Made by a program: the position numbers and the translations under genes. A stretch of DNA of 64,000 bases from Pomphorhynchus laevis (Eukaryota; Acanthocephala; Palaeacanthocephala; Echinorhynchida; Pomphorhynchidae). Below are positions 9,611 to 22,400 of this stretch, one piece after another. The stretch covers positions 140,582 through 204,581 of the forward strand of contig WNNJ02003809.1 in NCBI GenBank assembly GCA_012934845.2, written 5' to 3'. The notes under the pieces were generated by a model, which was not told where the DNA came from, did no database searches, and saw only the letters and a list, made by a program, of their open reading frames with translations. Position 1 is the stretch's first letter. Every line of letters begins with the position of its first letter.

Positions 9611-11689
9611 AACGACAATAATTTCTTAAGAAGAAAAAACAAATAATATGCAAGTCTTCCTGCCAACCACTGGTCCGGGTATCGGATCGTGGAGGCAGTG
9701 GGCGAATCAAACTACGCAAGACATTGCGATCCTGGGCGACAGACCAGAATTCTCTTTCAGATAGCCTAAGGCGGTATTCGGCCAGTTTCAAGATTTGATC
9801 TCTTCACCGGTATCGAGGTCTACCTCGAAATCTCTTTCCAGAGAGTCTGGCTTGAAAAACCCTGCGAGGAAAACGATCCCTAGACATCCTCAGAACGTGC
9901 CCTAGCAACCAGCTAACTTTCTTCGATGTGGAGAAGCAGCGACTTTACTCCGAGTCAATCCTGGATGTACGAATTTATATCCATATCTCTAAGGCTAAGA
10001 CCGGCCACACCGCGAAGGAACCTCATTTCGGTTGCTTGTATCCGATATACTATCTTTTCAGTCGTAACCTAAAGTTCATGACCATAGGTTAAGATAGGAA
10101 CGAATATTGCGTGGTAAACCAAAAGCTTCGCCTGAAAACTCAACTTCCGCTTCACCACGATTGAACTGTACAAAGAACGCATTGCTGCATTAGCTTCACA
10201 AATCCGTTTCTCAATAGCCCTGTTGTTCCTGCCGTCCCTCGAGAGCAATACCCCAAGATACTTGAAATCCTTCACATCAGAACGAACCTTTTCCCCAATT
10301 CGGATTGCCAGTGGCATCTGAATCCGAGACGAACACATAGAGACAGTCTTAGAGCTACTAACCAACATCACTGCCGCTTGGCATTCCATCGTAAATCGAT
10401 CTAGTAGGCATTGTAAGTCCCCAGAACAAGAAACCAACAAGACAACATCATCAGCAAAAAGCAGAAATTGTATCCTGAGGGAACCGAGCTGAAGAGCGAC
10501 ATCTGTCATAGCAGCCTGTCTCGAAATTTTGTTCATATAAACAAGGAACAAAAGTGGAGAGAACTGACAACCCTGACGACGTCCAACACCTACTGGAAAT
10601 GATTCAGACTTCCTACCTAGAACACGAACACAACTCATACTTTACTCATACAGAGAAGCCACAGCTACCCGAAGATAGTGTAGTACTCCATACTCCCTTA
10701 TTACCTCCCACAACCTCTCTCGCGGAACTCGGTTGAACGCCTTCTCCAAATCTACAAAACACATGTAGACCGGTTGAGCGAACTCCTAAGACCGTTCAAG
10801 GATAGTTGAGATAGTAAAGAGCTGATTCGTAGTTTCACGACCTGGACGAAAGCAGTATTGTTACTCTTGCAACTGTCCCTCAACTATAGGCCGAAGTCTT
10901 AACTCAAGAATCCTAGCAAATAGCTTACCAATTTGGATAAGAGTGATGCCCCGATAATTGGAACACACTCTTCGGTCACCTTTCTTAAAGGTCGGTACCA
11001 CCACCCCAGTTCGCCACTCATTTAAACATTCTCCCGACTTAAATGCAACGTTGAAGATCCGTGTTAGTCACTTCATGCCAACAACGTCGAGAGTCTTTAA
11101 CGCTTCAGGTCGAATCTCGTCTATTCCAGAAGACTTGTCATTACGAAGTTTTTTAAAAACGGCAATGACCTCTTCCAAAGAGATGAGCTCTTCCGTTGGT
11201 TCTAATGGCTCTACTTCTACATATCCATCGGATTAAGGAGCCTCTTAAAATGCTCTTTCCAGCAACTAAGAATTTCTTTAATGTCAGTCAGCATATATCC
11301 TCTCTTGTCATCGACAGTTTGAGGAGGTTTCTGCTTTCTAACACGAAGGTTCTTGATCGTCCTCTACAACATCTTTATAGCTGACCTATAATCAAGTTCT
11401 AAGTGCTCTCCAAACTTCTCCTAAGCCGCCTTCTTCGCTTCAGTAACTGCTAGAGCTAAAGTTCTCTTTGCTTTTCGGTACTTGTCTACAGCTTCCACTT
11501 ATTTATCTGATAAAGTTGCCTTATAAGCCAGCTTATTGTGTTAGACAAAATCTCTAACTGTTGATGTCCTTCAAGCAGTTCGAGTATTTCTTCCGCGACA
11601 AGCACCTAATACATTCGAGCCACAACTTTTCACAGTTGCTTTGACAAGCAAGGATCTGAACAACTCCCATTCCTGATCAATGCTGTTAA
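9611..11689 (-). mobile_element. LINE inserted in the composite repeat, decayed
   Basis: A minus-strand non-LTR RT. Reading from high to low coordinates: AVTEAKKAA-type linker, VYMCFVDLEKAFNRVPRE, LWEVIREYGV, VASLYE, then VGVGRRQGCQFSPLLF, LLFADDVVLL, FKYLGVLLSRDGR, LVYHAIFVPILTYGHEL and the C-terminal RIQATEMRFLRGVAGLSL. The text closely matches a LINE group very common in fish and invertebrates; I do not name the clade. The flanking 7-bp TGTTGTC at 9604-9610 and 11,690-11,696 is the target-site duplication, confirmed by the empty site in the copy at 29.2 kb. Many stops and frame changes are present in the 5' half. Confidence 0.75.
10069..10638 (-). pseudogene. LINE RT palm fragment
   Basis: The longest open part of the LINE at 9611-11,689. 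It contains the RQGCQFSPLLF turn, the FADDVVLL catalytic box (two Asp intact), a DLQCLLDRF helix, the FKYLGVLL thumb start and a PILTYGHEL end. An in-frame stop follows directly after GHEL, while the homologous reading continues to about 9,850 with further stops. Confidence 0.7.
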
Positions 11690-12836
11690 TGTTGTCTCTA
11701 TTTGGAAAAAAATTCCCATGTTGTGAAATAGAAAAATTATAATTCCAACTAATTAACAACGATCATAAACAAAGTGCTTTGCAAAAAGAAATGGAATTAA
11801 TTTAAAATTTAGTCGTAGAAAATTTGAAATATTAAATTTAAAAATTATTTATATATTATAGTTGAAAGATTTCAAATTTTGTTCAATTTATTAGAGCAAA
11901 TTAGAATATATTCCAGCATCAAGGTAAATCATGAATTGTGATAAAATAATTAATAAATTCTAATTTAAAAAATAAAGCGTTCATTAGAGAGAGCCTAAAG
12001 CATAAAAAATATGTTATTTATCAATAACGCACAAACTTTACTAACTTGAAATAAATGAAGCTGTTTATATCTTTTGTCGCAATTGGAGTTTGTGATAAAT
12101 GGCGCGAAGATATTTTTTAATATTTTAATATGAAAAATATACTTTAAGGAATTTTACCGGCTTTATAATTTGAATTTAACTAATTTATTAATGCGAATTT
12201 TTCAAATTGGCATTCAAAATACTTGTTTGTTTACTTTAACAATTTTTTTAATTTAGTCGTAGATAATTTGAAATATTAAATTTTAAAATTATTTATATAT
12301 TATAGTTGAAAGATTTCAAATTTTGTTCATTTTCTTAGAGCAAATTAGAATATATTCCAGCATCAAGGTAAATCATGAATTGTGATAAAATAATTAATAA
12401 ATTCTAATTTAAAAAAAAGCGTTCATTAGAGAGAGCCTAAAGCATAAAAAATATGTTATTTATCAATAACGCACAAACTTTACTAACTTGAAATAAATGA
12501 AGCTGTTTATATCTTTTGTCGCAATTGGAGTTTGTGATAAATGGCGCGAAGATATTTTTTTAATATTTTAATATGAAAAATATACTTTAAGGAATTTTAC
12601 CGGCTTTATAATTTGAATTTAACTAATTTATTAATGCGAATTTTACAAATTGGCATTCAAAATACTTGTTTGTTTACGTTAACAATTTTTTTTTAATTTG
12701 GTCGTAGATAATTTGAAATATTAAATTTTAAAATTATTTATATATTATAGTTGAAAGATTTCAAATTTAGTTCATTTTCTTAGAGCAAATTAGAATATAT
12801 TAAAGCATCAAGGTAAATCATGAATTGTGATAAAAT

Positions 12837-12878
12837 GATATCTTTTTGATGATCTTTGTCGATCATCAAAAAGATATC
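12837..12878. repeat. Perfect 18-bp inverted repeat at the LINE 5' junction
   Basis: GATATCTTTTTGATGATC at 12,837-12,854, a 6-nt loop, then its exact complement at 12,861-12,878. The right arm is already LINE coding text (the KRYPSKLFKH frame) and the left arm abuts the tandem repeat. It looks like a snap-back made when the 5' end of the truncated LINE was joined. Confidence 0.65.
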
Positions 12879-14662
12879 CCAGTAAATTGTTCAAACATAT
12901 CAGCTCATTAAAATCAACTACGTCTGAGATTAACTCTATATTTATGGAAACTGGTGAGCTCACATCTGATGACAAAGCAATTGCCAATATTTTCCTAGAT
13001 CAATTCACGCTAGAGAGTCCTACCTGTCAGTATTGCCCCAGATTCTCCACCGCGCAATATCCGTGTTACGAATTTACTCCATTTGATAAATTTGAGATTC
13101 TTAACGAACTTCTAAAGCTACCACGATCAATTGCGGCAGGACCAGACAATATTCCTCCAATTCTTCTTCGGGAACTTGCACCAGTAATATATGAACCTTT
13201 ACACACCATATTCGATTTCTCCTTGTCAACAGGCTGTATACCATCAGATTGGAAATGTTCTATAATCCGACCTCTCTACAAAAAAGGCGACCGTAATCTA
13301 GCAAGCAACTATCGGCCCATAAGCCTTACCTGCGTTGCTTGTAAAGTGCTAGAGAAACTGCTTTTTAAACGAATCATCGGGCACCTAGAAGATAACCAAG
13401 TACTCTGCGACAACCAGCATGGTTTCCGCCCAGGAAGATCTACTGTCACAAACCTCATACTTGCGAGGAGTGATTGGACCAGATATGCCGAGGCTGGAGT
13501 TAGTGTTGATGTTTTGTTTTTCGACCTCAGCAAAGAATTTGATCGGATATACTATGATGTCCTCCTTATTACGCTGGAACAGTACGGCATCAGATGAACC
13601 CTCCTTAATTGGATTAACTCCTTCCTTAGAAATCGGAAGATTACTGTATTGGCTAATAAACAAATGTCAAAAACAAGAAATCCTGGACGCGGTGTTCCTC
13701 AGGGATCGGTACTCAGTCCATTGCTCTTCATTATTTACATCAACGAGCTTACTACAGCTATTTCGAGTCCATGTGGTTTATATGCCGACGACTTGAAAAT
13801 TTGGCGACCAATAATCGATAGCCGAGATCCAATGATACTCCAGAGAGACATTGATAATATTAAGGTATGGTGTAATCAACGGGGACTGGTATTAAACCCC
13901 GATAAGTCAAAACATATGCGCATCGGACATCTACACATCAATTCATCATATACCATTGACGGAAGAGAAATTGAAACAGTTCTCCAATTTCAAGACCTTG
14001 GAGTGATCGTAAATAGAAGCTTATCGACCATCCCACATACCAGTCACACAGTTGCTAAATGCCGTCGAATTTTAGGACTTATTAGAAGGACCATTGGCCA
14101 GCTTGACGCATCCAGTTTTAAGTTAATTTACAATGCTTATGTCTTATCTTTAATGAGATACGCTTCACCTGCCTGTCACCCTCAAACTACGACAGAGATG
14201 AACCTGTACGAATCCATATTACGCAAGGCCACACATCTTGTACCCAGCCAACGCAAGCTCTCATTCATTTTTCGACTTCACGCACTTGGTGTGACCACAG
14301 TGAAGAAATCTTTAAAGTCATCTGATTTAATGTTTGTGTGGACAGCGCTTAATGTTCAAAAAGGGCAGAGGGAACATGTTTGTCGCAAACTGTTCGAACT
14401 TCGAAATTCAAACAGATTGAGGGGACATCACCTCACGTTAAAGACCCACATTCGTCCACGAAGAAGATTTAACACAATTGTCAACCGAACGTGGAAAAGC
14501 TGGAATAAGCTACCAAGTCAAGTGGTTTCGGCCTCCAGTATTTTGTCCTTCAAGAGAAATCTGAAGAATGTACTAACTTAAAACAATCGGATTTTCATTG
14601 ATATTTTTTTAACCCTGTACCCAGCCTGTACGAGCTCTACGCTCTTTTGCTGCTGTTGTATT
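12861..14662 (+). mobile_element. CR1/Jockey-like LINE, 5' truncated
   Basis: Contains the C-terminal linker and complete RT, a short 3' UTR (14,582-14,650) and a TAATAATAATAAT tail. The 5' endonuclease half is missing. The left end joins the 445-bp repeat array through an 18-bp inverted repeat. The right flank is unrelated DNA, so no clear target-site duplication is seen. Confidence 0.8.
12887..14581 (+). pseudogene. CR1/Jockey-like reverse transcriptase
   Basis: One reading frame runs over about 565 codons with a single in-frame TGA at 13,595-13,597, where relatives usually have a tryptophan codon (GIR-W-TLLNW). RT blocks: AGPDNIPPILLREL, IRPLYKKGDRNLASNYRPIS, QHGFRPGRSTVTNL, VLFFDLSKEFDRI (first catalytic Asp), RGVPQGSVLSPLLFIIYINEL, GLYADDLKIW (second catalytic pair), LNPDKSKHM and FQDLGVIV. 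The C-terminus KSWNKLPSQVVSASSILSFK is typical of CR1/Jockey elements. Apart from the TGA and the missing 5' half the frame is well kept, so this is a fairly young copy. Confidence 0.8.
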
Positions 14663-17600
14663 TAATAATAATAATCTCTTCTGCCATTTTCTAAGCACTC
14701 ATTCGTTCGAATTCCGCACGTTCTGATCGCTGTTGTAGATTGATTGGTTTTAATAATGCAATTAGTTTCGTCCGAAGACTACTTACAGGAAGGACCGCGT
14801 GAAGGTTTGTAGCATCCTCCCCGAGATAACCAAATTAATATAAATGAGATGAAATTAAGTGGGAAGGTCAAGGACCACAGCTACAGACCGCTGATGGCTA
14901 TTTTGTTACAGAACGTATGCACATCACCATCTGCTGAATATACCGAGCGTTCAATAACGTACCAATTAAAACTTTGTGGGATTAAATATTGCCTAACAAA
15001 GTGATCAAGGATATTAAGAACAAATACTTTCTCATAAATAAAGATAAGGATATTTTGAATCGAAATGAACCCAATTTTTAGTATATTGACTGCATTTTTA
15101 TAGGGTAAAGAACTCATCAGTATATCTTAATATTGACAATATCGAATGGAAATGCTTAAAGTAAAGTAATGATAATCACCTTCCTCAGACTGTCTGTTGA
15201 AAACTGAAGCACACTAGTGGAGATTATCTAATTTGGTTTGGAAAATATTAATAATGGATCCCAAGAGTTAAAGATATCATTTATGGAAAGATACTTGCTT
15301 TAAAAGCTATACTAAGAGGGAACTTGTCGGGGTGATAGAATTTCTCACAGTGTCGGTGGGGAATCGACGCTGCTAAGACTTCATCAAGGTCCGATGAACC
15401 AATCCAACCCATTGCTTTTAACTTCCACTTGACACATTTCCTCTTCGTGAATATCTTCCAAAAGGAAGACTGAGAGGCGAATCCGTGTTATATATGCTTA
15501 TCCAAACTCAGCTTGAGTCTGTAAATAAAGTTCTAATATTCTTTCAAGAGAGTTTATCTGAATGAATCAGAAAGATTAGGAATGTGTAGCGGTTTTAGCG
15601 AGGACCTTGAGTTTCGTTGAAGTGGTACAGAAAATACGACCTTTGTAGGATATTGATAGAATCACAATAGCTTGCTGAAAGATGTAGGAATTAAATAAAT
15701 TTAGACTCGCATCATTTACAACATGGAATTTGTCAATAACCACATGAAAGTAGGACATTCTGATATTATAAACGTGATATCACTCTCAATGAAGATAGCC
15801 GTAAATTAAGTGCGAAACGGATAAATGTTGCTGCGATGAATAATGTAGTCAACAAATATTGTTGATTACAGTCACTTTCGATGAAGAAGTAAAAATTCGA
15901 GAATACAACTTGTTGATTTGCAATGAAAGGCAAATGATAGTTTAATTGGATCGGACTAGAACTACTTACATAAAAATACAAAATTTTGTGAAGCAACAAA
16001 TGGTTTTAAAGAAGGGTTTGAAGAACTAAAATTCGTCTTGATTGTCATTTTTTGTTTAATAATGATTATATATTCTTTATATCACTCAAAACAAATTGGT
16101 TTTCATTGTCTTCACTGATAATTAGTAATATATATAATTTGACACTATTAATCTACATTTTGTTGTAAATCTCAAATCAGTTAACCAAATCAGATAAGTT
16201 AACTGAATTCACGTATTCTTATACATAACTGTAAAAATATAAATATCGAAATCTTAAAAGATTATTTTAATCTTAAGAAATCTTCTTGAGATTTTTTAGT
16301 AAATAGTTTATTACTTAAATAGTGTGCAAATCCATTAAATATTTATTTCTCTCATCGCCCAGTCGATAATAACTGGAATATTTACTAATTATGATAGCAC
16401 ACACTCCCATTTCGCTTGGGATGTCATGTGATCGTAACATCACGGATTAAGAATTAATCCATTATGATTAAGAATTGTTACATTATAACCTGAGGATTAC
16501 ACATTTGGTAATTAATAACAACATAATTAGGAATGTGAACAAAATCCTTACACAACTAATGTTAAAATTATTATTTTTTTGTTTTGTAATAGTTTTTTAT
16601 ATGTCTGATGATGGTGACCGTAATCAGTGAAGAACATCCTGCTATAAATACATAAATACATCATTTTATAAATAAATCCTTTTTTGTAGATACAAAACCC
16701 GTATTTTCTAAAATTTATAATTTTTGTAACGAAAATATTATTTTCGGGGACTAAGAAAATATATATTTTATTATAAATGTTTATAAAATTTATCTATAAT
16801 TAGTTACATTAATAAAATACTTTTGTAATTTTTTATTGTATTATTTCAAACAGTTGTTCCCAAAAAAAACATGGAAATTGGAAAGAACATATTCTTTTAA
16901 AAACAAAATTCAATTGAAGTTTTTAACTATGAATAAAGGTAATAAAGTAATCCACGAGAATGCAAATGTTTACGAATTGAACATTATTTTTATTGCTATT
17001 CGAATTTGAGTAATAATTTAATGTCAACAGGGCTTTTTAAAAATATTTCAAGACTCATAATTAACACAATACAAGTTAAAACTATAAATGAAAACTTTTT
17101 CACGGGATCATACAGAATTGCATTTGTTTTGACATATGATTATAATTAGATTACACTTATAATTAGAACAATACAAGCTAAAACTACAAATGAAAACTTT
17201 GAAATTTCACGGGATCATACAGAATTGCATTTGTTTTGACATACTTTGATTTTGATTACTCAAATATTTTAAACAGAACCTTTCAAATTTCAACAACATT
17301 GAATTTATGTCTCTTAACGTATGAGTAAATGATAAATTTTGAGCTACAGGATTGGACTACAGGAATATTGCTAAACTTGAGATATTAAAAATTACGATAT
17401 TTCATCTTCGAAAACACTGTTTTAAAGCTCATAATCGTTTTTAAGAACATTTCGAAAGACAACGCTTTACTCCTTGAAAATCTGAAACATGCCTCTATTA
17501 TGAGGATAAACTAAGAATATATGATTTATTTTATTTATCCAAACTGCCGAAATTGTCATCAAGTATGTGGGCAGTGTGCATCTACCTGCCGTAGCTCGAA

Positions 17601-18727
17601 AGTCCCTCAAGCCTATCTCATTTTCAAAGATCACATGAGCTTTAGTTTCTTAATTTGGGAATAGCGCGACTTATCCAAACTTTGAGCAATACCATACCCC
17701 TTTCTGTAAAATATGTCAGCTATTAATATTTAAATCGTCAAAAAATTTATTCCACGTTTGTTCAGTAAGGCCGTAAAATCCCTCGTATATTGATTTCGAC
17801 TTACTTGAATATATAAACAACAAATTTAACTAACGCACAAAGAAATTTGATATTTTCATTAAATAAACAACATCAGACTTATTCAATCATTAACTTCAAG
17901 TAATTTTAAGAAGCGGTTAGCTTAAAATGCTTCAGAAAAGTGAAGGCAAAATCTGGTAAAAACCGATAGAAGCTGACAGAAGCACATGAGACAATGATAT
18001 CTTTCCTGCTATTGGAAACACAAACGCGACATCATTTTGTGGTGAGGCTATTAGGCCAAAGCAGGTTTGAAAAATGGAATTACCATTTCTACTGGTTTTA
18101 TCCAATCAAAAATAAGTTGTCCAGTTTATTTTTTGCTGAACGTGGTTCAGTAATTTGAAAGAGCTACTGACCTTCGTTTTTGCGGGTTGAAATGCAAACG
18201 TTTTTTTCTTTCAAGTATATCAAAAATCTGGATAGTTTAATGGTTATTAACAACATAATATAATATATCACTATTTTATATACATGATCCTTTAAATTCC
18301 GCTTCATACCAAGTTCTTTAAATTAAGGAATTACTTATCATTCTTAATTAAGGAATAACTTATAAGTAATTCCTTACTTCGTTAAGGAATTACTTACCCA
18401 ACATTTCTAATTCGAAATTCAACATTCGATTATTATTTATTTATTAATTTATAGATTAAAAAAGTTTGTTAGACACCATAAGAATGATTCGTACTGATAT
18501 GGTAATTCTGTCTTTGTAAGATTGTGTCTTTGTGTCCTTTAAAATTGAAACATCCGTTTCATCCATCGTACCCTTTTTGGCTTAAATAGCACTCATGCGA
18601 CACGCAAAAAATAGACTGACTATCTCGGACCTTTCCTCCACTGATTTATATACCACACTCTAATTTTATACATAGAACAAGATAACTTTCAATATTTTGA
18701 GTGAAATATTTTGAGTCTTCATTGACT
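14663..18727. other. Gene-poor interval
   Basis: No gene could be supported. 14,690-15,760 is somewhat more GC-rich and may be a decayed element, but no motif is readable. A tandem duplication of about 105 bp lies at 17,050-17,245 (both copies contain GGGATCATACAGAATTGCAT). The rest is AT-rich. Confidence 0.5.
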
Positions 18728-19286
18728 AACATTAAGTATCACACAGTTTAGTATCACACAGTTTAGTATCACACAGTTTAGTATCACACAGTTTAGTATC
18801 ACACAGTTTAGTATCACACAGTTTAGTATCACACAGTTTAGTATCACACAGTTTAGTATCACACAGTTTAGTATCACACAGTTTAGTATCACACAGTTTA
18901 GTATCACACAGTTTAGTATCACACAGTTTAGTATCACACAGTTTAGTATCACACAGTTTAGTATCACACAGTTTAGTATCACACAGTTTAGTATCACACA
19001 GTTTAGTATCACACAGTTTAGTATCACACAGTTTAGTATCACACAGTTTAGTATCACACAGTTTAGTATCACACAGTTTAGTATCACACAGTTTAGTATC
19101 ACACAGTTTAGTATCACACAGTTTAGTATCACACAGTTTAGTATCACACAGTTTAGTATCACACAGTTTAGTATCACACAGTTTAGTATCACACAGTTTA
19201 GTATCACACAGTTTAGTATCACACAGTTTAGTATCACACAGTTTAGTATCACACAGTTTAGTATCACACAGTTTAGTATCACAAGT
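18728..19286. repeat. 15-bp minisatellite, about 37 copies
   Basis: Unit TTTAGTATCACACAG repeated about 37 times with almost no variation. Because 15 is a multiple of 3, it reads on the minus strand as an open frame of repeated VILNC. That frame is a by-product, not a supported gene. The near-perfect homogeneity indicates recent expansion. It lies about 160 bp beyond the stop codon of the giant minus-strand gene. Confidence 0.95.
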
Positions 19287-19450
19287 TTAATTTTGGTGTA
19301 ATAATAAATTTTCTTTTATAATCGAACTGTGTTACGTGATAATTACTAAAAAATAAAATGGGTTTTAAACATTGAAAGAAGAGATAATTGTGAACTTATT
19401 TAAACAAGCATCAAAATTACAAAAGAAGAGCAAGTAAAATTTAAAAAAGT

Positions 19451-22400
19451 TTAGCGTCGTTGACGAATACTACTATTTGAGTTGTTATTACTGCTGTCAC
19501 TACTAGTGTCGAACTGTTTACTGCTCGAGGAAGTTACCTTCTGTAAAACAATATCATTTAGAAGATCATCGTCATCTGAAACAGTGTCATCACAGTTTTT
19601 AGAACATTTATTTGGATCTGTTCGGTTTCTATCGTTTTTTTTGTGTGAATGTAACCAATTTCTAACGTACTCGGGTTGAAAACTTTCGAGTTTCTTTTGG
19701 GCTTCTCTTAACCTCCGCTCCCGAATTAATTGGTTTGTGGCCTTTTCTTTATCTCCACTACTACTTGAACTACTGCTACTGTCATTTCTACTACTATAGA
19801 CTTTTTCCGTCAGTTTCGAAATTCGATTGGAACTTTTTAACCCTGTTTGCATTTTATTTTCACCATTGTTTTGACCCAAAGAATGCTTTACATCATGATC
19901 TGCTTCAAATCGTTGTTTATTAGTATAGGGTGCTTCCACTGGGTGTTTCACATTATAAAACGCACCCAATTGTTGTTTACCCTTATGATCTGAAACTAAC
20001 CGCGTTTTACGAACGTGAGGTGCGCCTAATGATTGTTTGCTGGTATGATGCGATTGCTGATTGTTTGCGGGATCAGATATGTTGTCTTTGTTAATAATAG
20101 CCAAATCTTGATGAAGTTTATCTTTGATTTGCTTAAGTTGGTCAGTATCAAGACGTATTTTGTGCTTTAATTCATTTCCTCTATTAACAAGCGTATCTAA
20201 AGATGTATTGACCATTAAATTTTTACTTAACTTTGCTTGTGATTTATTATCCGAATAGTCTGTTTGCACGGATTCGGGTATTACTGTTTTTGTGTAACTG
20301 GGTGTAACGATCTGTTTGATCTTTGCTACCGGTATCTTCGAAAGATGCTTACCGTTTACTACTGTATGTGTCTTTTCTTTTATTAGACTATCGATACCTT
20401 CGTTGCGCGTAAACTTAGTTGCTTGAGCATCCGTGTCCGGTTTAATTACTTCCGAACAAAGATCTTGTAGAACGTACGCGTTTGCCGCAGATAATCGATG
20501 TTCGTTACTTTCTCTTTCACGTGTACTTTGGCCATTACTGAATAGAGGATTAGTAAAATCATCGATTGTCGTTGTTGTATTGGAGTCTTTAATGTCTTTA
20601 CCATGAAAACTTGGTGCTGCTTTCTCTATTGATTCAGTAAACTGCGTAATTTCATTATTTAATTGATCATAAACTGTAGATGCCTCAATCAATGAACTCT
20701 TTTCACTTTCGTTATTTTCACCTTCTATCAGTGTTGATTCCTGTGTGCAGGTTGGCATTTTGCTGCTGTCAGCAGATACACTCGTTAACCGTTTTCCGAG
20801 CTCAAACACTTCTGCGTATAAAGGAATTATGTCTGTAGCTGGAATGTCATTATTTGAATGCATACGTTGATATACAATTTGATCGACCCTAGGTAACATG
20901 ATATTTGTAACATCATTATCCATATCGCTAGTCTTAAGTGAAGTACTAAAACATTCACGAAAACTATCTGATAATGAAGATCTAAATTTATCGAGATTGA
21001 TATATTTCACATTTCGCATTATTGGATGGATGGGCGTGTCCTTAAGAACAAGCGATTCTACCGAATTATTGTTTTCAAATTGTTGTTCATAGTAATTGTT
21101 AATTCTTGTACCAACTAAAGGTTCTGACTGATCAACGGATAAATCATTGTTTGTATTAAATTCATCGGTTAATAAGCATTGATTTTTGCCATTTTCGAGC
21201 TTACATGTAGAAATGAGCTCAACAGTCGCATCTTCCGATTTCGATTTATCGGCTAATATAGATTTTTCTTTATCATTCAAATTTTCATGAATATTTCCAG
21301 GCTGCTTAGGGAAAATGAGTTCAACATCTTCCGATTTTGATTTATCGGCTAATATAGATTTTTCTTTATCATTCAAATTTTCATGAATATTTCCAGGCTG
21401 CTTAGGAAAAAGTTCAACATCTTCCGATTTCGATTTATCGGCTAATATAGATTTTTCTTTATCATTCAAATTTTCATGAATATTTCCAGGCTGCTTAGGG
21501 GAAATGAGTTCAACATCTTCCGGTTTCGATTTATCGGCTAATATAGATTTTTCTTTATCATATAAATTTTCATGAATATTTCCAGGCAGTTTGGGGGGAA
21601 TAAGTTCCACGTCTTCCGGTTTCGATTTATCAATTAACATAGATTTGCTTTTGTCATTCAAAATTTCATGAATATTTTCACACTGTTTATGGGGAATGAG
21701 ATCGACATCTTCCGGTTTCGATTTATCGGCTAATATATATTTGCTTTTGTAATTCAAATTTTCATGAATTTCATCATTCTCAAAATGCTTAGAAGAAATC
21801 AGTTCAACATCTTCCGGTTTCGATTTATCGGCTAATATAGTTTTTTCTTTATCATTCAAATTTTCATGAATATTTCCAGGCTGCTTAGGGGAAATCAGAT
21901 CAACATCTTCCGGTTTCGATTTATCGGCTAATATAGATTTTTCTTTATCATTCAAATTTTCATGAATATTTCCACGCTGCTTAGGGGAAATGAATTCAAC
22001 ATCTTTCGGTTTCGATTTATCGGCTAATATAGATTTTTCTTTATCATTCAAAATTTCATGAATATTTTCACACTGTTTATAAGGAATGAGATCAACATCT
22101 TTTGGTTTCGATTTATCGGCTAATATAGATTTGCTTTTGTAATTCAAATTTTCATGAATTTCATCATTCTCAAAATGCTTAGAAGAAATCAGATCAACAT
22201 CTTCCGGTTTCGATTTATCGGCTAATATAGATTTTTCTTTATCATTCAAATTTTCATGAATATTGTCATTCTCAGGCTGTTCTTGTTTCAATTTATAGCG
22301 TATTGTTTGCTTCATATCTTCCATAATGTGCAAAATATTAGATATTTTTGGCTTTTGTGGTAAAAATTGAAGAGAATTAGCTAATCGCAATCGTTTTTGT

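Larger units (their letters stand above)
9441..12836 (+). repeat. Composite repeat, copy 1, split by a LINE
   Basis: 9441-9610 and 11,690-12,836 together match the uninterrupted copy at 29,045-30,745. Shared phrases are CACGTAGTCTGCTGTTACTT (left part) and CAAAGTGCTTTGCAAAAAG (right part). The right part holds about 2.3 tandem units of 444-445 bp, marked by GTCGTAGA at 11,812, 12,256 and 12,701. The type of mobile element is unknown; no coding sequence is seen in it. Confidence 0.75.

Noticed and set aside
16600-16640. CTGATGATGGTGACCGTAATC site as a ribozyme
   Set aside because: Only a CTGATGA-like start is present; no GAAA in register and no stem I or III. Kept only as a possible trace of a PLE end.
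18719-19282. 187-codon minus-strand frame of repeated VILNC
   Set aside because: It exists only because the 15-bp minisatellite unit is divisible by three and has no stop on that strand. There is no flanking coding sequence.
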